A DNA stretch of 21,854 nt from a virus, in IMG/VR virus record IMGVR_UViG_3300032267_000912, positions 1 through 21,854 of that record. One strand, 5' to 3'. A model generated the notes under the pieces. It searched no databases. It was not told the DNA's origin and saw only the letters and a list, made by a program, of their open reading frames with translations. Positions 6,025 to 13,226 of this stretch are shown in pieces. The stretch's first letter is position 1. Each line of letters begins with the position of its first letter. A program made the position numbers and the translations under genes.

Positions 6025-6199
6025 GTCTCATCTCCCTTAGGTGTGTTTGCATCGTAGTTACCTCGTCCATCGTCTCGCACTGCCAGACTCCCATCAACTT
6101 CTCAAATCTGCTGTGGCTCAGGTCAATGTCTTCGACACCCATCAGCGTCTCCATCATATACTTGTCCTTGTATAAATACTCTACAATAAAGTGGCTCAT
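5999..6199 (-). CDS. Hypothetical protein, 66 residues
   Basis: Begins MSHFIVEYLYKDKYMMETLM and then has HSRFEKLMGVWQCETMDEVT, ending in a basic MRRERSSKQA. It is probably a small alpha/beta protein. It overlaps the region-4-like gene by ATGA at its start and DUF3310 by 26 bases at its end. No family recognised. Confidence 0.65.
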   Translation of the reverse strand: MSHFIVEYLYKDKYMMETLMGVEDIDLSHSRFEKLMGVWQCETMDEVTTMQTHLREMRRERSSKQA

Positions 6200-6507
6200 A
6201 GCTTTAGTTCCTTCCTGATAAGTTCGATGCCCTTAGCAAAATGATAGCGCCAGTATTTCTCTGTCACACAAACGTCTGTGTACGTCAGCCCGTCTAAAAA
6301 TGACTCGATAATAAACTGTTGCTTGGGTGGCAACTTATCTGAGATCAGTCGACGTATGTCAGAAATATCCTCGGGGTCCCAGGGTAGCCACCCCTCGATG
6401 ATGTTTGAGGATATGCCCTCGCTCTCGTCCTGCTCGATTGGGTCCGGGTCCTCATCGCTGAGTCGCGGGGCTGTTGCGCTAACTTTGTATATTGTGATTT
6501 TCTTCAT
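6196..6507 (-). CDS. Sigma-70 region 4-like DNA-binding protein (stand-alone)
   Basis: 103 residues. After an acidic first half (DEDPDPIEQDESEG), residues 51-103 contain ISDKLPPKQQFIIESFLDGL, then TYTDVCVTEKYWRYHFAKG, then IELIRKEL. This matches the layout of sigma-70 region 4: L-P-x-x-Q-x-x-V/I-x-x-x-F/Y-x-x-G-L, a helix-turn-helix, and an R/K-x-L-R-K-E-L end. The recognition helix itself is atypical. No regions 1-3 are present. The start codon is only 9 bases from motif copy 4, with no ribosome site between. It could supply the -35 or activator function missing from the sigma-like protein at 13915-14487. Confidence 0.5.
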   Translation of the reverse strand: MKKITIYKVSATAPRLSDEDPDPIEQDESEGISSNIIEGWLPWDPEDISDIRRLISDKLPPKQQFIIESFLDGLTYTDVCVTEKYWRYHFAKGIELIRKELKL

Positions 6508-6513
6508 ACGTAA

Positions 6514-7854
6514 CTATACTAATGCAAAATTTAGGGCGTTTAGCAGGGCATCCTGCAAATTTATTTTTCCGTCCAATACCTTAATTACCTGCTCGTCGAT
6601 GCTGTTAGACACGGCTAGGTGGTGGATAATGACGGGTTTCTCTTGGCCTTGGCGGTAGATCCGTGCGTTTGCCTGAATATAGTTCTCCGAACTCCACGGC
6701 AGGTCATACCAGACGGTCTGCGCTGTCTCTCCAACATTACACTGGAGGTTAAGGCCGATGCCTCCAGATTGCGGATGTGCCAGCATAACTCTGGTCTTAC
6801 CATCACGCCACGCTTGTATGTTGGAATCATCAAGCACGACAGCCTCCGGAAATTTGAGTCGGAGACGCTGTAATGAATGTTTGAAGTGATAGAAGACGAG
6901 TGTCGGGGACGAGGACTCCTCCAAGATCGACTCAAGAAATTCCAATTTAGACGAGTGGATTTCGTGCCACTCACCGTCCTCGGAATAAATTGCCCCGCTG
7001 GTAAATTGCAGGAGTTTACCTGCAAGCGCGGCCGCAGTAGGGGCAGTGATTGTCTCTCCCTCAATTTCGGATACCATGTCTTTTTTAAGTGTGTCATATT
7101 GTTTACGCTCTGCGGTGGTTATGTCTACCTTGTGATACAGTTCGGTTAATTTTGGTAGTGTCAAATAATCCTCGGCCTTTAAACTAAAACAAATGTCCGC
7201 GATCTTGTCCTGAATTACCTTGTCCATGCCTTTCTTTATCCTCCAACTATATACCACCCGTGTATGGCGGTTGACTTGGTCAGGCTCCATGTATTTATCG
7301 CGGAACCGGGTCAGGGACGTCTCTAAACGGCTCCCTAAGTCCAATATACCCACCTGGGACCAGAGATCACCTATCCCCTGAGGGGTGGGGGTGCCTGTCA
7401 GAATAATACGCCTCTCGAAGCTCTTTAAGTGTTTTTTCAAGGTCTTGAATCTTTTCGTCGAAGGATCTTTGAAGCGACTCGACTCGTCGATTATCAGATT
7501 GTTGAATTGCATCGACGGTTGATCCAACAACCATATCAAGTTCTCGAGATTTACTACGTACACGTTCGAAGAACTCCTCAACGCTGTTAACCGTTGAGCC
7601 GGTGTCCCGAGTATCTTTGCTATCTTTAAATTTTTTAGGTGTTCCCATTTTTTGGCCTCCGTGTCCCATACTGTTTCAGCTACCCTCTTTGGCGCGACGA
7701 TAAGAGTTTTCCCCTTGAACTGCTCCGCGATAATCGTTAGCGTCGTCGCTGTCTTCCCAAGGCCCGGCGGTAAAAATAAACCCAAGCTGGGAATCATCTT
7801 TGCTTGTTTGACGAGATTTTTTTGGTACTGATGCAAGCTGTTCCGGTCTAACAT
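6514..7854 (-). CDS. SNF2-type superfamily 2 DNA helicase/ATPase
   Basis: 446 residues. Motif I is PPGLGKTATT (residues 29-38), motif II IIDESSRFKD (D123-E124), motif III LTGTPTP, and motif VI ANARIYRQGQEKPV near the C-terminus, with a YDLPWSSENYIQ segment typical of phage SNF2 proteins. It would act as a DNA translocase in replication or recombination. The start at 7854 is needed to include motif I, so the first 179 bases are also read by the preceding HNH-like gene in another frame. Its stop lies just behind motif copy 4. Confidence 0.9.
   Translation of the reverse strand: MLDRNSLHQYQKNLVKQAKMIPSLGLFLPPGLGKTATTLTIIAEQFKGKTLIVAPKRVAETVWDTEAKKWEHLKNLKIAKILGTPAQRLTALRSSSNVYVVNLENLIWLLDQPSMQFNNLIIDESSRFKDPSTKRFKTLKKHLKSFERRIILTGTPTPQGIGDLWSQVGILDLGSRLETSLTRFRDKYMEPDQVNRHTRVVYSWRIKKGMDKVIQDKIADICFSLKAEDYLTLPKLTELYHKVDITTAERKQYDTLKKDMVSEIEGETITAPTAAALAGKLLQFTSGAIYSEDGEWHEIHSSKLEFLESILEESSSPTLVFYHFKHSLQRLRLKFPEAVVLDDSNIQAWRDGKTRVMLAHPQSGGIGLNLQCNVGETAQTVWYDLPWSSENYIQANARIYRQGQEKPVIIHHLAVSNSIDEQVIKVLDGKINLQDALLNALNFALV
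6517..6528 (-). promoter_or_regulatory. TTTGCATTAGTA promoter-like motif, copy 4 (before the region-4-like gene)
   Basis: Exact minus-strand match inside the last codons of the helicase gene. Only nine bases separate it from the ATG of the region-4-like gene. If the motif acts as a -10 element, the transcript would start within two or three bases of the ATG, making the mRNA essentially leaderless. Confidence 0.65.
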
Positions 7855-8323
7855 TTTTTTCCACTTCCTTCTCTTTTTCGTATAACCAATCCGCGACTTT
7901 GTATAGTTTTTCGTAGCCCACTTTGTGTTTTATCGTGTTTGCCAGGTTACTAATAATACAGACGTTGCCCTTGATGTAGCCATACTCCGGTTTTATTTTA
8001 TCTAGCGACGGGGAGTTTGCTGCCATGTTTTTATGTCCCTCCCCTATCTTGCCCCAAGCTAGCTCCATACCAAATATAGGGCACCTGTCTGTCTTGATTG
8101 ACTTAAGGTACTCGATGTCAATGTCAAATGGTAGTTTTTCTAGCCGAGCTCGTTTGAGTGCGTTTTTGTACATTATCTCAATGTGCGCGTCTTCCTTAGT
8201 TTTGCTGTGGTACAAACCTGTATACCAACGTTTTCCGTTCCAGTAATAGCTAGAAAAAATTCTGCCGGTGGGGAGATGGACATCTCCGTGCTTGTAGTCG
8301 GTTGGTTTAGGTGGTCGCGTCAC
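7676..8323 (-). CDS. HNH/His-Me-like endonuclease candidate
   Basis: 215 residues. Residues 80-133 contain RCPIFGMELAW, then NSPSLDKIKPEYGYIKGNVC, then IISNLANTIKHK. The CP-x-x-G and SLD-(R/K)-I...GY-x-x-GNV-x-x-(I/V)S-x-x-AN pattern is shared with a phage HNH-type nuclease family. I cannot see a complete set of catalytic histidines, so activity is uncertain. The N-terminal part (about 15-45, GDVHLPTGRIFSSYYWNGKR) looks like a DNA-contact module. Residues 157-215 overlap the helicase gene in another frame and are low-complexity. Confidence 0.6.
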   Translation of the reverse strand: MTRPPKPTDYKHGDVHLPTGRIFSSYYWNGKRWYTGLYHSKTKEDAHIEIMYKNALKRARLEKLPFDIDIEYLKSIKTDRCPIFGMELAWGKIGEGHKNMAANSPSLDKIKPEYGYIKGNVCIISNLANTIKHKVGYEKLYKVADWLYEKEKEVEKNVRPEQLASVPKKSRQTSKDDSQLGFIFTAGPWEDSDDANDYRGAVQGENSYRRAKEGS

Positions 8324-8579
8324 GGATAAACTCCTCTATGTCTTCGTATGATCGTAGAATGTATACCGGAAAGCCGGCCTCGCCAAGCTGGTCAAACACT
8401 AAGACCTGCCTAGGAGATAGGTGGCCGGTTCCCGTCTTTAGCTCCGCCAAGTGGACCTGATTGTTCAGAAACACTATTCGATCCGGCACCCCCGTCACTG
8501 TGGATATCCACTTGAACGTTAGCCCCTTGCTTTGGGTTACCTTTTTTACGAGATATTTTTCGATCTGCTTTTCTAGCAT
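8307..8579 (-). CDS. VRR-NUC domain nuclease
   Basis: 90 residues, the usual size for a stand-alone phage VRR-NUC protein. GVPDRIVFLNNQVHLAELKT (residues 30-49) supplies the catalytic D and E-x-K, and GHLSPRQVLVFDQLGEAG follows as in the family. VRR-NUC enzymes are PD-(D/E)XK nucleases, some acting as Holliday-junction or structure-specific nucleases. It starts inside the end of the metallopeptidase-like gene (170-base overlap, different frame) and overlaps the HNH-like gene by 17 bases. Confidence 0.9.
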   Translation of the reverse strand: MLEKQIEKYLVKKVTQSKGLTFKWISTVTGVPDRIVFLNNQVHLAELKTGTGHLSPRQVLVFDQLGEAGFPVYILRSYEDIEEFIRDATT

Positions 8580-8964
8580 TATTGTTTTTCTCCGCCATCG
8601 TTATCTTAAATAATTGTCGTACCAGTGACTCGCTAAGATAGGCGCGCGTCTCCCCCTTGATGCCATCATCTTCCCCAATGTATTCTGCCAAGTGATCAAT
8701 TGCGTGACTGACCTCGTGCGCAATCGCGCCGACTACCTCGTCGATGCCGTCGGTAAGTGCCTCTAAGTTAAACACTAGGATAACCAACGCGTCCTGTCCG
8801 TCACCGATTAGGTGCGTCTCTGCTACGCCAATGTCTAATGCCTCGGCCTTCATTGTGACCTTATGGTCTTTTAGGATCTGCTGGAATACAGTATTTGAAA
8901 AACATACCTTCATCACGTCAGGATAAAAACCGACGTCTAGTTTGTAGTAGTCGTATTTTTTCAT
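8410..8964 (-). CDS. Zinc metallopeptidase-like protein (HExxH)
   Basis: 184 residues. HEVSHAIDHLAEYIGEDDG (H83, E84, H87) with E105 in KGETRAYLSESLV gives the HExxH...E pattern of zinc-dependent peptidases. The preceding segment ALVILVFNLEAL fits the edge strand of such folds. Its substrate is unknown; phage proteins of this type are usually uncharacterised. The domain ends near residue 122. Residues 128-184 overlap the VRR-NUC gene in another frame and are glycine/serine/asparagine-rich. Confidence 0.65.
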   Translation of the reverse strand: MKKYDYYKLDVGFYPDVMKVCFSNTVFQQILKDHKVTMKAEALDIGVAETHLIGDGQDALVILVFNLEALTDGIDEVVGAIAHEVSHAIDHLAEYIGEDDGIKGETRAYLSESLVRQLFKITMAEKNNNARKADRKISRKKGNPKQGANVQVDIHSDGGAGSNSVSEQSGPLGGAKDGNRPPIS

Positions 8965-9197
8965 CAGTGCCTCGTCTTCTTTTGTTTGTATTCAAGCATG
9001 CTGATAATCTCGGCCTGCTCCTCTTCGGATAGCTCTTCGACTGGTGTGGAGTAATCGATTATCTCTCCGCTCTCTGCCAACTCAAAGATGCCGGCGATAA
9101 ACGCGTCGAGCTCTTCCTGTGTCAGGTCTGCGTCCTCTGCAAGATCATCAAACACACCCTCGTCAAAGACTACTTTAAACGGCGGCTTCTTTTGCAT
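8964..9197 (-). CDS. Acidic hypothetical protein, 77 residues
   Basis: Very acidic: VVFDEGVFDDLAEDADLTQE, then DAFIAGIFELAESGEIIDYS and EELSEEEQAEIISMLEYKQK. Probably helical. Small acidic phage proteins can mimic DNA, but nothing here proves that. Its stop overlaps the next start by one base and its own start lies 23 bases inside the previous gene. Confidence 0.65.
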   Translation of the reverse strand: MQKKPPFKVVFDEGVFDDLAEDADLTQEELDAFIAGIFELAESGEIIDYSTPVEELSEEEQAEIISMLEYKQKKTRH

Positions 9198-9366
9198 GTT
9201 TCATTTTCTCCTGTGTGATGTGTTCTTTTAAAATCGATATGACGCCGAGCTCGATTAGCTTGCCCTTGGTGTAGTCGTTCATCTCCACCTCACAATTTGC
9301 CGACCCGTCCTCGTTCTCGCTAATTGTCTTGATGGTAAATTTAAAGTTTTCTTTTTTACGTTTCAT
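9175..9366 (-). CDS. Hypothetical protein, 63 residues
   Basis: Begins MKRKKENFKFTIKTISENED, with GSANCEVEMNDYTKGKLIEL and GVISILKEHITQEK following. The layout (beta strands, then a helix) is like other short phage proteins whose role is unknown. It overlaps both neighbours (ATGA at the start). Confidence 0.65.
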   Translation of the reverse strand: MKRKKENFKFTIKTISENEDGSANCEVEMNDYTKGKLIELGVISILKEHITQEKMKHAKEAAV

Positions 9367-9659
9367 TTTATTCCGTGCCTTTCTTCTATTGCTCGAGCAA
9401 ATCTTTGAGTATCACCAAGCATCATAAAATTTGGTTGCTTAACTACTTCTTGGTATATTTTTTCTATTTCCTCATCGCTCAAGGGTTTAGACTTGTAGAT
9501 TCCGCAAAAAAATGGCTTTGGCTCCGTGACTACGGCGTCCTCATAGCCAGGTTGGTATGGTGCCTCTGCTAGTTTCTTTTGGTAGTTCATTTCTCTCCTC
9601 TTCGCAAATTTTTCTGCCTCTTCCAAAGAACAAACCTTGTACTCATCGGTTGGTTTCAT
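9363..9659 (-). CDS. Hypothetical protein, 98 residues
   Basis: Starts MKPTDEYKVCSLEEAEKFAK and has a C-terminal half KPLSDEEIEKIYQEVVKQPN and MMLGDTQRFARAIEERHGIK. The last segment resembles the end of the 55-residue product two genes upstream (DEEIRVMITTLNKTNKMWNM, then RDFVRTVEKYHGIK), which suggests a shared small helical fold. No known family. Confidence 0.65.
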   Translation of the reverse strand: MKPTDEYKVCSLEEAEKFAKRREMNYQKKLAEAPYQPGYEDAVVTEPKPFFCGIYKSKPLSDEEIEKIYQEVVKQPNFMMLGDTQRFARAIEERHGIK

Positions 9660-9832
9660 TCTATTTCCTCATACCAGCCACGTACATAAAAAGCATCCCC
9701 AAAGTCTTTAACTAACTTTTCAGGGTAGCCGTTTTCAATTAACCACTGCACGGTGTTATTAACGTCCTCCGGTATTTCTTTTGGAAATCCGTACAGCCAT
9801 CCTTTGGGTGGGTCAATCATTTTAACTTTCAT
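9656..9832 (-). CDS. Small hypothetical protein, 58 residues
   Basis: Reads MKVKMIDPPKGWLYGFPKEI, then PEDVNNTVQWLIENGYPEKL and FYVRGWYEEIE. Aromatic and acidic. The stop overlaps the next start as ATGA, and its start overlaps the end of the 55-residue gene by 11 bases. No family recognised; the tight coupling supports it being real. Confidence 0.65.
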   Translation of the reverse strand: MKVKMIDPPKGWLYGFPKEIPEDVNNTVQWLIENGYPEKLVKDFGDAFYVRGWYEEIE

Positions 9833-9989
9833 TTTTTATCCCATGATATTTTTCAACTGTTCTGACAAAATCACGCATGTTCCACATCTTGTTTGTTTTG
9901 TTTAACGTCGTGATCATTACACGGATCTCTTCGTCGGTCATTGGTGTGCGGTTAACTGCGTCCTCGTACTCTTTCACTGTGCGGTACAT
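9822..9989 (-). CDS. Small helical protein, 55 residues
   Basis: MYRTVKEYEDAVNRTPMTDE is followed by EIRVMITTLNKTNKMWNMRD and FVRTVEKYHGIKNES. The C-terminal helix is similar to that of the 98-residue product at 9363-9659 (R-x-x-x-x-EKYHGIK versus R-A-I-EERHGIK), so the two may be distant paralogues. The ATG lies 16 bases inside the end of the previous gene. Confidence 0.65.
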   Translation of the reverse strand: MYRTVKEYEDAVNRTPMTDEEIRVMITTLNKTNKMWNMRDFVRTVEKYHGIKNES

Positions 9990-10306
9990 ACTAACTCCTT
10001 CCAGTTTGTTTTTTCCGGCATGATGTTGATCGTGGTGCCCTGCTCCTTTGCCTTGGCGATCAGGTTATTGAGCACCGATGCGCCGTACAGGTGTGAGCCA
10101 TAATTATGTTTGTAGCACCGGTACACAGACCCCGAGGCGCCATGAAAGTCGTAGTATTGTTTCTCTTCATCTACGCCCACGACGCCACTGTTCATCTGCC
10201 ACGAGTCTGATCCGGCGTACCCGCCATACCAGCAACCAAACACGCGGTAGAGATGCGTGTCTCCAGCAATTACCTCGACCATTACCCACTTGTCAGGTGT
10301 GTTCAT
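9974..10306 (-). CDS. Hypothetical protein, 110 residues
   Basis: Begins MNTPDKWVMVEVIAGDTHLY and contains VFGCWYGGYAGSDSWQMNSG, VDEEKQYYDFHGASGSVYRC and HLYGASVLNNLIAKAKEQGT. Rich in aromatics and glycine, a likely beta-sheet protein. Start chosen at 10306: it overlaps the previous stop as ATGA and has GGAGG nine bases upstream. A start 20 residues earlier lacks both. Small phage proteins of this W/G/Y-rich type are uncharacterised. Confidence 0.7.
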   Translation of the reverse strand: MNTPDKWVMVEVIAGDTHLYRVFGCWYGGYAGSDSWQMNSGVVGVDEEKQYYDFHGASGSVYRCYKHNYGSHLYGASVLNNLIAKAKEQGTTINIMPEKTNWKELVCTAQ

Positions 10307-10551
10307 AACCCAAACCTCCTCGATGGTGTACGTTTGCCAAACCTTACGTATATCTTTAAAGCACACAGGCGCCCGTAGGTTTGGTTACGCCACCCCTGCG
10401 AGGCCCTGCGGTACATCTGCATCCGAGTTCGCCTATAATGAATTGGCTTATCGGTCTTACTAATAAATACAGTGCGCCGGTGGCCCACCCCGCCAAAGAT
10501 TTCAGTAAAGCCAGTGCGCAGGGTGGTCCTCCTAAAGTTAAACTTTTTCAT
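10303..10551 (-). CDS. Arginine-rich hypothetical protein, 82 residues
   Basis: Very basic (MKKFNFRRTTLRTGFTEIFG, then HYRRTRMQMYRRASQGWRNQ and VRFGKRTPSRRFGL), so binding to nucleic acid is possible. Supported by overlaps with both neighbours (14 bases before, ATGA after), although the codon pattern is less convincing than that of its neighbours. Confidence 0.5.
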   Translation of the reverse strand: MKKFNFRRTTLRTGFTEIFGGVGHRRTVFISKTDKPIHYRRTRMQMYRRASQGWRNQTYGRLCALKIYVRFGKRTPSRRFGL

Positions 10552-10684
10552 TAGGCTTGTGTGCCATCATAAACTCGGCGTACTGCCACGCCTGTTGGGA
10601 CGCGGAGCTTGGTGCCTCTCCGCGCGCAACTAGCCCCATCAATGCGAGCCCTGCAAAAAACATCAACTCATCTTTGTTGTCCAT
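10538..10684 (-). CDS. Small hypothetical protein, 48 residues
   Basis: Reads MDNKDELMFFAGLALMGLVA, then RGEAPSSASQQAWQYAEFMM. A short hydrophobic helix (about residues 8-20) is followed by a polar helix. Similar short proteins (MD..E..FFAGLALMGL...) are common in phage early or replication regions with unknown role. Its ATG overlaps the primase-helicase stop by one base (TGATG). Confidence 0.7.
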   Translation of the reverse strand: MDNKDELMFFAGLALMGLVARGEAPSSASQQAWQYAEFMMAHKPNEKV

Positions 10685-12996
10685 CAATATCCTTCCGTTT
10701 CAAATGTTTCAACTGTTTTTAAGTACTCGCCGGCCGATGTGTTAAACCGTAGTCCCAAGTAGATCGGGGTACGGCTACCTTCGGATCGGCTCTCGCCTGC
10801 CTCGATGCGTTTCTCCTGTGTCGCGGCCAAGAACCTGCGCTTGAATGACATCTCCGAGCCAGGTGGCAAACTACGTTTAAGCGCCCACCTCTTCCAACAT
10901 AGGAATACGTCGTCCTTCTTAACCTGTGACACTGGGTCAAACACAAACGTGTCCTCCACGAACGAGTTCAGTGGGTTACCCAACTGCTCCATCAACAGCA
11001 ATAACTGACGCCCTGACTGTGGTTGTATGAAGTGCCCACCACGCGCCAGTCTGCGATCAAGTCCGGCCATCGCCCAGTTAAAGATACCGGCCAACTCGCC
11101 GGATAGCTTATTAAACAGGTCGGTGTCCTCGTTGTCATAGAATGACTTGGTCATGCGTAGCACCAACATACGTCCGGTGAGCGCGTTACTGTTTTCTGTT
11201 AATTGCAACGCCTCGTTCGAGTATACGATAATACGCGTCGGCAGATAGCCCGACCATGCCTCTTTATTTTTGCGATTAACGGTGACAGTATCACCACCCA
11301 CAATACGCAACAACTGGCTAACGACAGCGCTACGATTACGCTCAGGTGCACGAGCGTCAGTAAATGAGGCAAGGGGTTTTCCAAGCCATGGTTGTAGGCC
11401 AAATGTATCACAGAGCTCCTCTAGTTGTGGTGCGACGGTGTTGTGCTGTCCAAATAGCGATACGAGTACCTTGTTGATCGTACCCTTACCGCTACGTCGC
11501 GGACCAATTACGTTAAAAAACTTCTGCTGTCTCGTGTCTCCCGACAGAATGTAGCCGAAGATCTCCTGCAGTGTGTCGATCGACTCCTGATCGTCCTCCC
11601 ATATCGACTGTAAGAACGCGTCCCACTGCGGGCAGGTCGCGCTCTGATCGTACTTAAATGGTAGCGAGTGCTGTGTAAAAAACCCAAGCGAGTGTGGCAG
11701 TAAGATCTTGTCCTCTAGGTGAAAGAGGCCATTCTTGACGCTGATCAACTTCGAGGCGTCGGGCTTATTTGCCTGATACTCTTCAAACCAAATCGGTGGC
11801 TTGGTGTTTGCATGATTAGGTAGGTGCACAATCGACTTAATCGCATCCATAGAGGCCGAGACGCTCGCTGGTGACGGGTTAAACGGTACCAAGGCACCAC
11901 CTTTAGCCGGTTTCTTACACTTATCAAGAAACGCGTAGAGCCTCGAGCGGATCGTTGCCTCCTCGATGATCTCGTAGTGCGTGCCGGCGTGTATAAAAAA
12001 GTCTTCCGCATAGTGTACTAGCCGGTAGCCCTCCTCGCTGGAGTAGAGCGCGTCGAGAAAGGTACGTGCGTGATTCATCGCGCCCGAGTCGAGTACTATC
12101 TCGCCCCGAGCGAGCGCATCCGCCCTCTCTTTCTGATTGACCTTGAAGATGATGCTCCGTAGAGTCGCGCCACCACTCTTGAACGTGCGCCACTTTGACT
12201 CGCAACTATTCATGCCGTTTGATGCGTACTTGCCGGACTGCGAGCTCCAACGATCCCACAACTCACATGCCTCGACGTCCCCACCAAACTGGTGGAAGAG
12301 CGCGAACCCAACGCCCATCCAGTCTGTGTACCCGCAGTCGGGGTCGAGCTTGGATAGTAGCTCCATCTCAACTCTGTGCAGGTCGTAGCCTTCCACTGGT
12401 GGCACGTAGTCCGCGAACGCGTCACCCGTTACATGTAACGCACGCTCGGGGATGAACGCCGAGAGATCCTGCGCCTCGGTTGGTATCGTCCCGCCTAGGT
12501 AGTGGCCGGTGACTGTGAAGAACCTGCCCTGCGGGTAGATCTCTAGGCCTTGGCTGTGGTCGACGTGGGCGTGCGCTAAATCAGCGCGGGTGAATATCTT
12601 GATGCCGGTGCCACTGGGTGAGACTTCGTGGTATCCAAGTAGCTCGTCGGATATATGTTGCAGTGCAGCATTTGTGAAACGCTCTGCGATGTAGTCATAG
12701 CAGTCGTCTAAGTCCACGCCGATGAGGTTGTCTTCCGAGGTGAATACAAAGCCGATGCCGGCAAACTTCTCGGGGTCTTCCTCATAGGCGTGTTGGACTG
12801 ACGGGAAGTCTGTCCACGTCGCGGGGTTGGTCGACGAGGCGGGTTGTCCCGTTACCTGCGTTGGCAGTTTAGACCACCTCTTGTTACCCTCGTCGCCTAC
12901 CTCGACAAGGCGCCACAGGACCCACCTAGGAATGCGTTTCAATTCCAGTGGTATCGTGGCGAACTGCACGGGTAAGCAAATTGGTTTATCTGTCAT
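10684..12996 (-). CDS. PrimPol-type primase fused to D5/SF3 helicase
   Basis: 770 residues. N-terminus: IPRWVLWR (22-29), GIGFVFTSEDNLIGVDLDDC (80-99, D95 and D97 likely metal ligands), VSPSGTGIKIF (125-135) and LEIYPQGRFFTVTG (151-164). These motifs match archaeo-eukaryotic PrimPol proteins like that of phage NrS-1. A D5-type linker follows, then an SF3 helicase with Walker A GPRRSGKGT (498-506), a sensor segment LASFTDARAPER and YLPTRIIVYSNEALQL. It would prime and unwind phage DNA. It is the first gene behind motif copy 5, with GAAAGGAAAC before the ATG. No family A or B polymerase lies in this window. Confidence 0.9.
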   Translation of the reverse strand: MTDKPICLPVQFATIPLELKRIPRWVLWRLVEVGDEGNKRWSKLPTQVTGQPASSTNPATWTDFPSVQHAYEEDPEKFAGIGFVFTSEDNLIGVDLDDCYDYIAERFTNAALQHISDELLGYHEVSPSGTGIKIFTRADLAHAHVDHSQGLEIYPQGRFFTVTGHYLGGTIPTEAQDLSAFIPERALHVTGDAFADYVPPVEGYDLHRVEMELLSKLDPDCGYTDWMGVGFALFHQFGGDVEACELWDRWSSQSGKYASNGMNSCESKWRTFKSGGATLRSIIFKVNQKERADALARGEIVLDSGAMNHARTFLDALYSSEEGYRLVHYAEDFFIHAGTHYEIIEEATIRSRLYAFLDKCKKPAKGGALVPFNPSPASVSASMDAIKSIVHLPNHANTKPPIWFEEYQANKPDASKLISVKNGLFHLEDKILLPHSLGFFTQHSLPFKYDQSATCPQWDAFLQSIWEDDQESIDTLQEIFGYILSGDTRQQKFFNVIGPRRSGKGTINKVLVSLFGQHNTVAPQLEELCDTFGLQPWLGKPLASFTDARAPERNRSAVVSQLLRIVGGDTVTVNRKNKEAWSGYLPTRIIVYSNEALQLTENSNALTGRMLVLRMTKSFYDNEDTDLFNKLSGELAGIFNWAMAGLDRRLARGGHFIQPQSGRQLLLLMEQLGNPLNSFVEDTFVFDPVSQVKKDDVFLCWKRWALKRSLPPGSEMSFKRRFLAATQEKRIEAGESRSEGSRTPIYLGLRFNTSAGEYLKTVETFETEGY

Positions 12997-13015
12997 AGTT
13001 TCCTTTCTTCACACC

Positions 13016-13027
13016 TACTAATGCAAA
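13016..13027 (-). promoter_or_regulatory. TTTGCATTAGTA promoter-like motif, copy 5 (before the primase-helicase)
   Basis: Exact minus-strand match, 19 bases upstream of the primase-helicase ATG. The operator-like palindrome at 13044-13058 places GTGAAA exactly 16 bases upstream of the motif, the same spacing as at copy 1. Confidence 0.7.
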
Positions 13028-13043
13028 AATTTATGTGCCAATA

Positions 13044-13058
13044 TTTCACAATGTGAAA
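13044..13058. promoter_or_regulatory. Operator-like palindrome TTTCACAATGTGAAA
   Basis: Perfect 7+1+7 palindrome ending 16 bases from the primase-helicase promoter-like motif, in the place a repressor or activator would bind. The same sequence is at 21141 and a one-base variant is at 13227. Confidence 0.6.
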
Positions 13059-13226
13059 TGAATTGCTGTAAGTCCTTGATGTTTGACGGGGATGCGGGGG
13101 TTGCGGGGGTTAATTCCAGTTTACCCTCTATCTTTATTTTTCTTTTTTAAAAAAAATATAAAAATAGTAAAAGTACCCCCGCAAGTACCGCAAGCCCGTC
13201 GAAGATCAATGACTTAGCTGATTTCA

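Noticed and set aside
12195-12455. Several 60-90 residue frames opposite or beside the primase-helicase
   Set aside because: All lie inside a 770-residue gene with clear motifs. R/S/T/P-rich antisense products are typical shadows.
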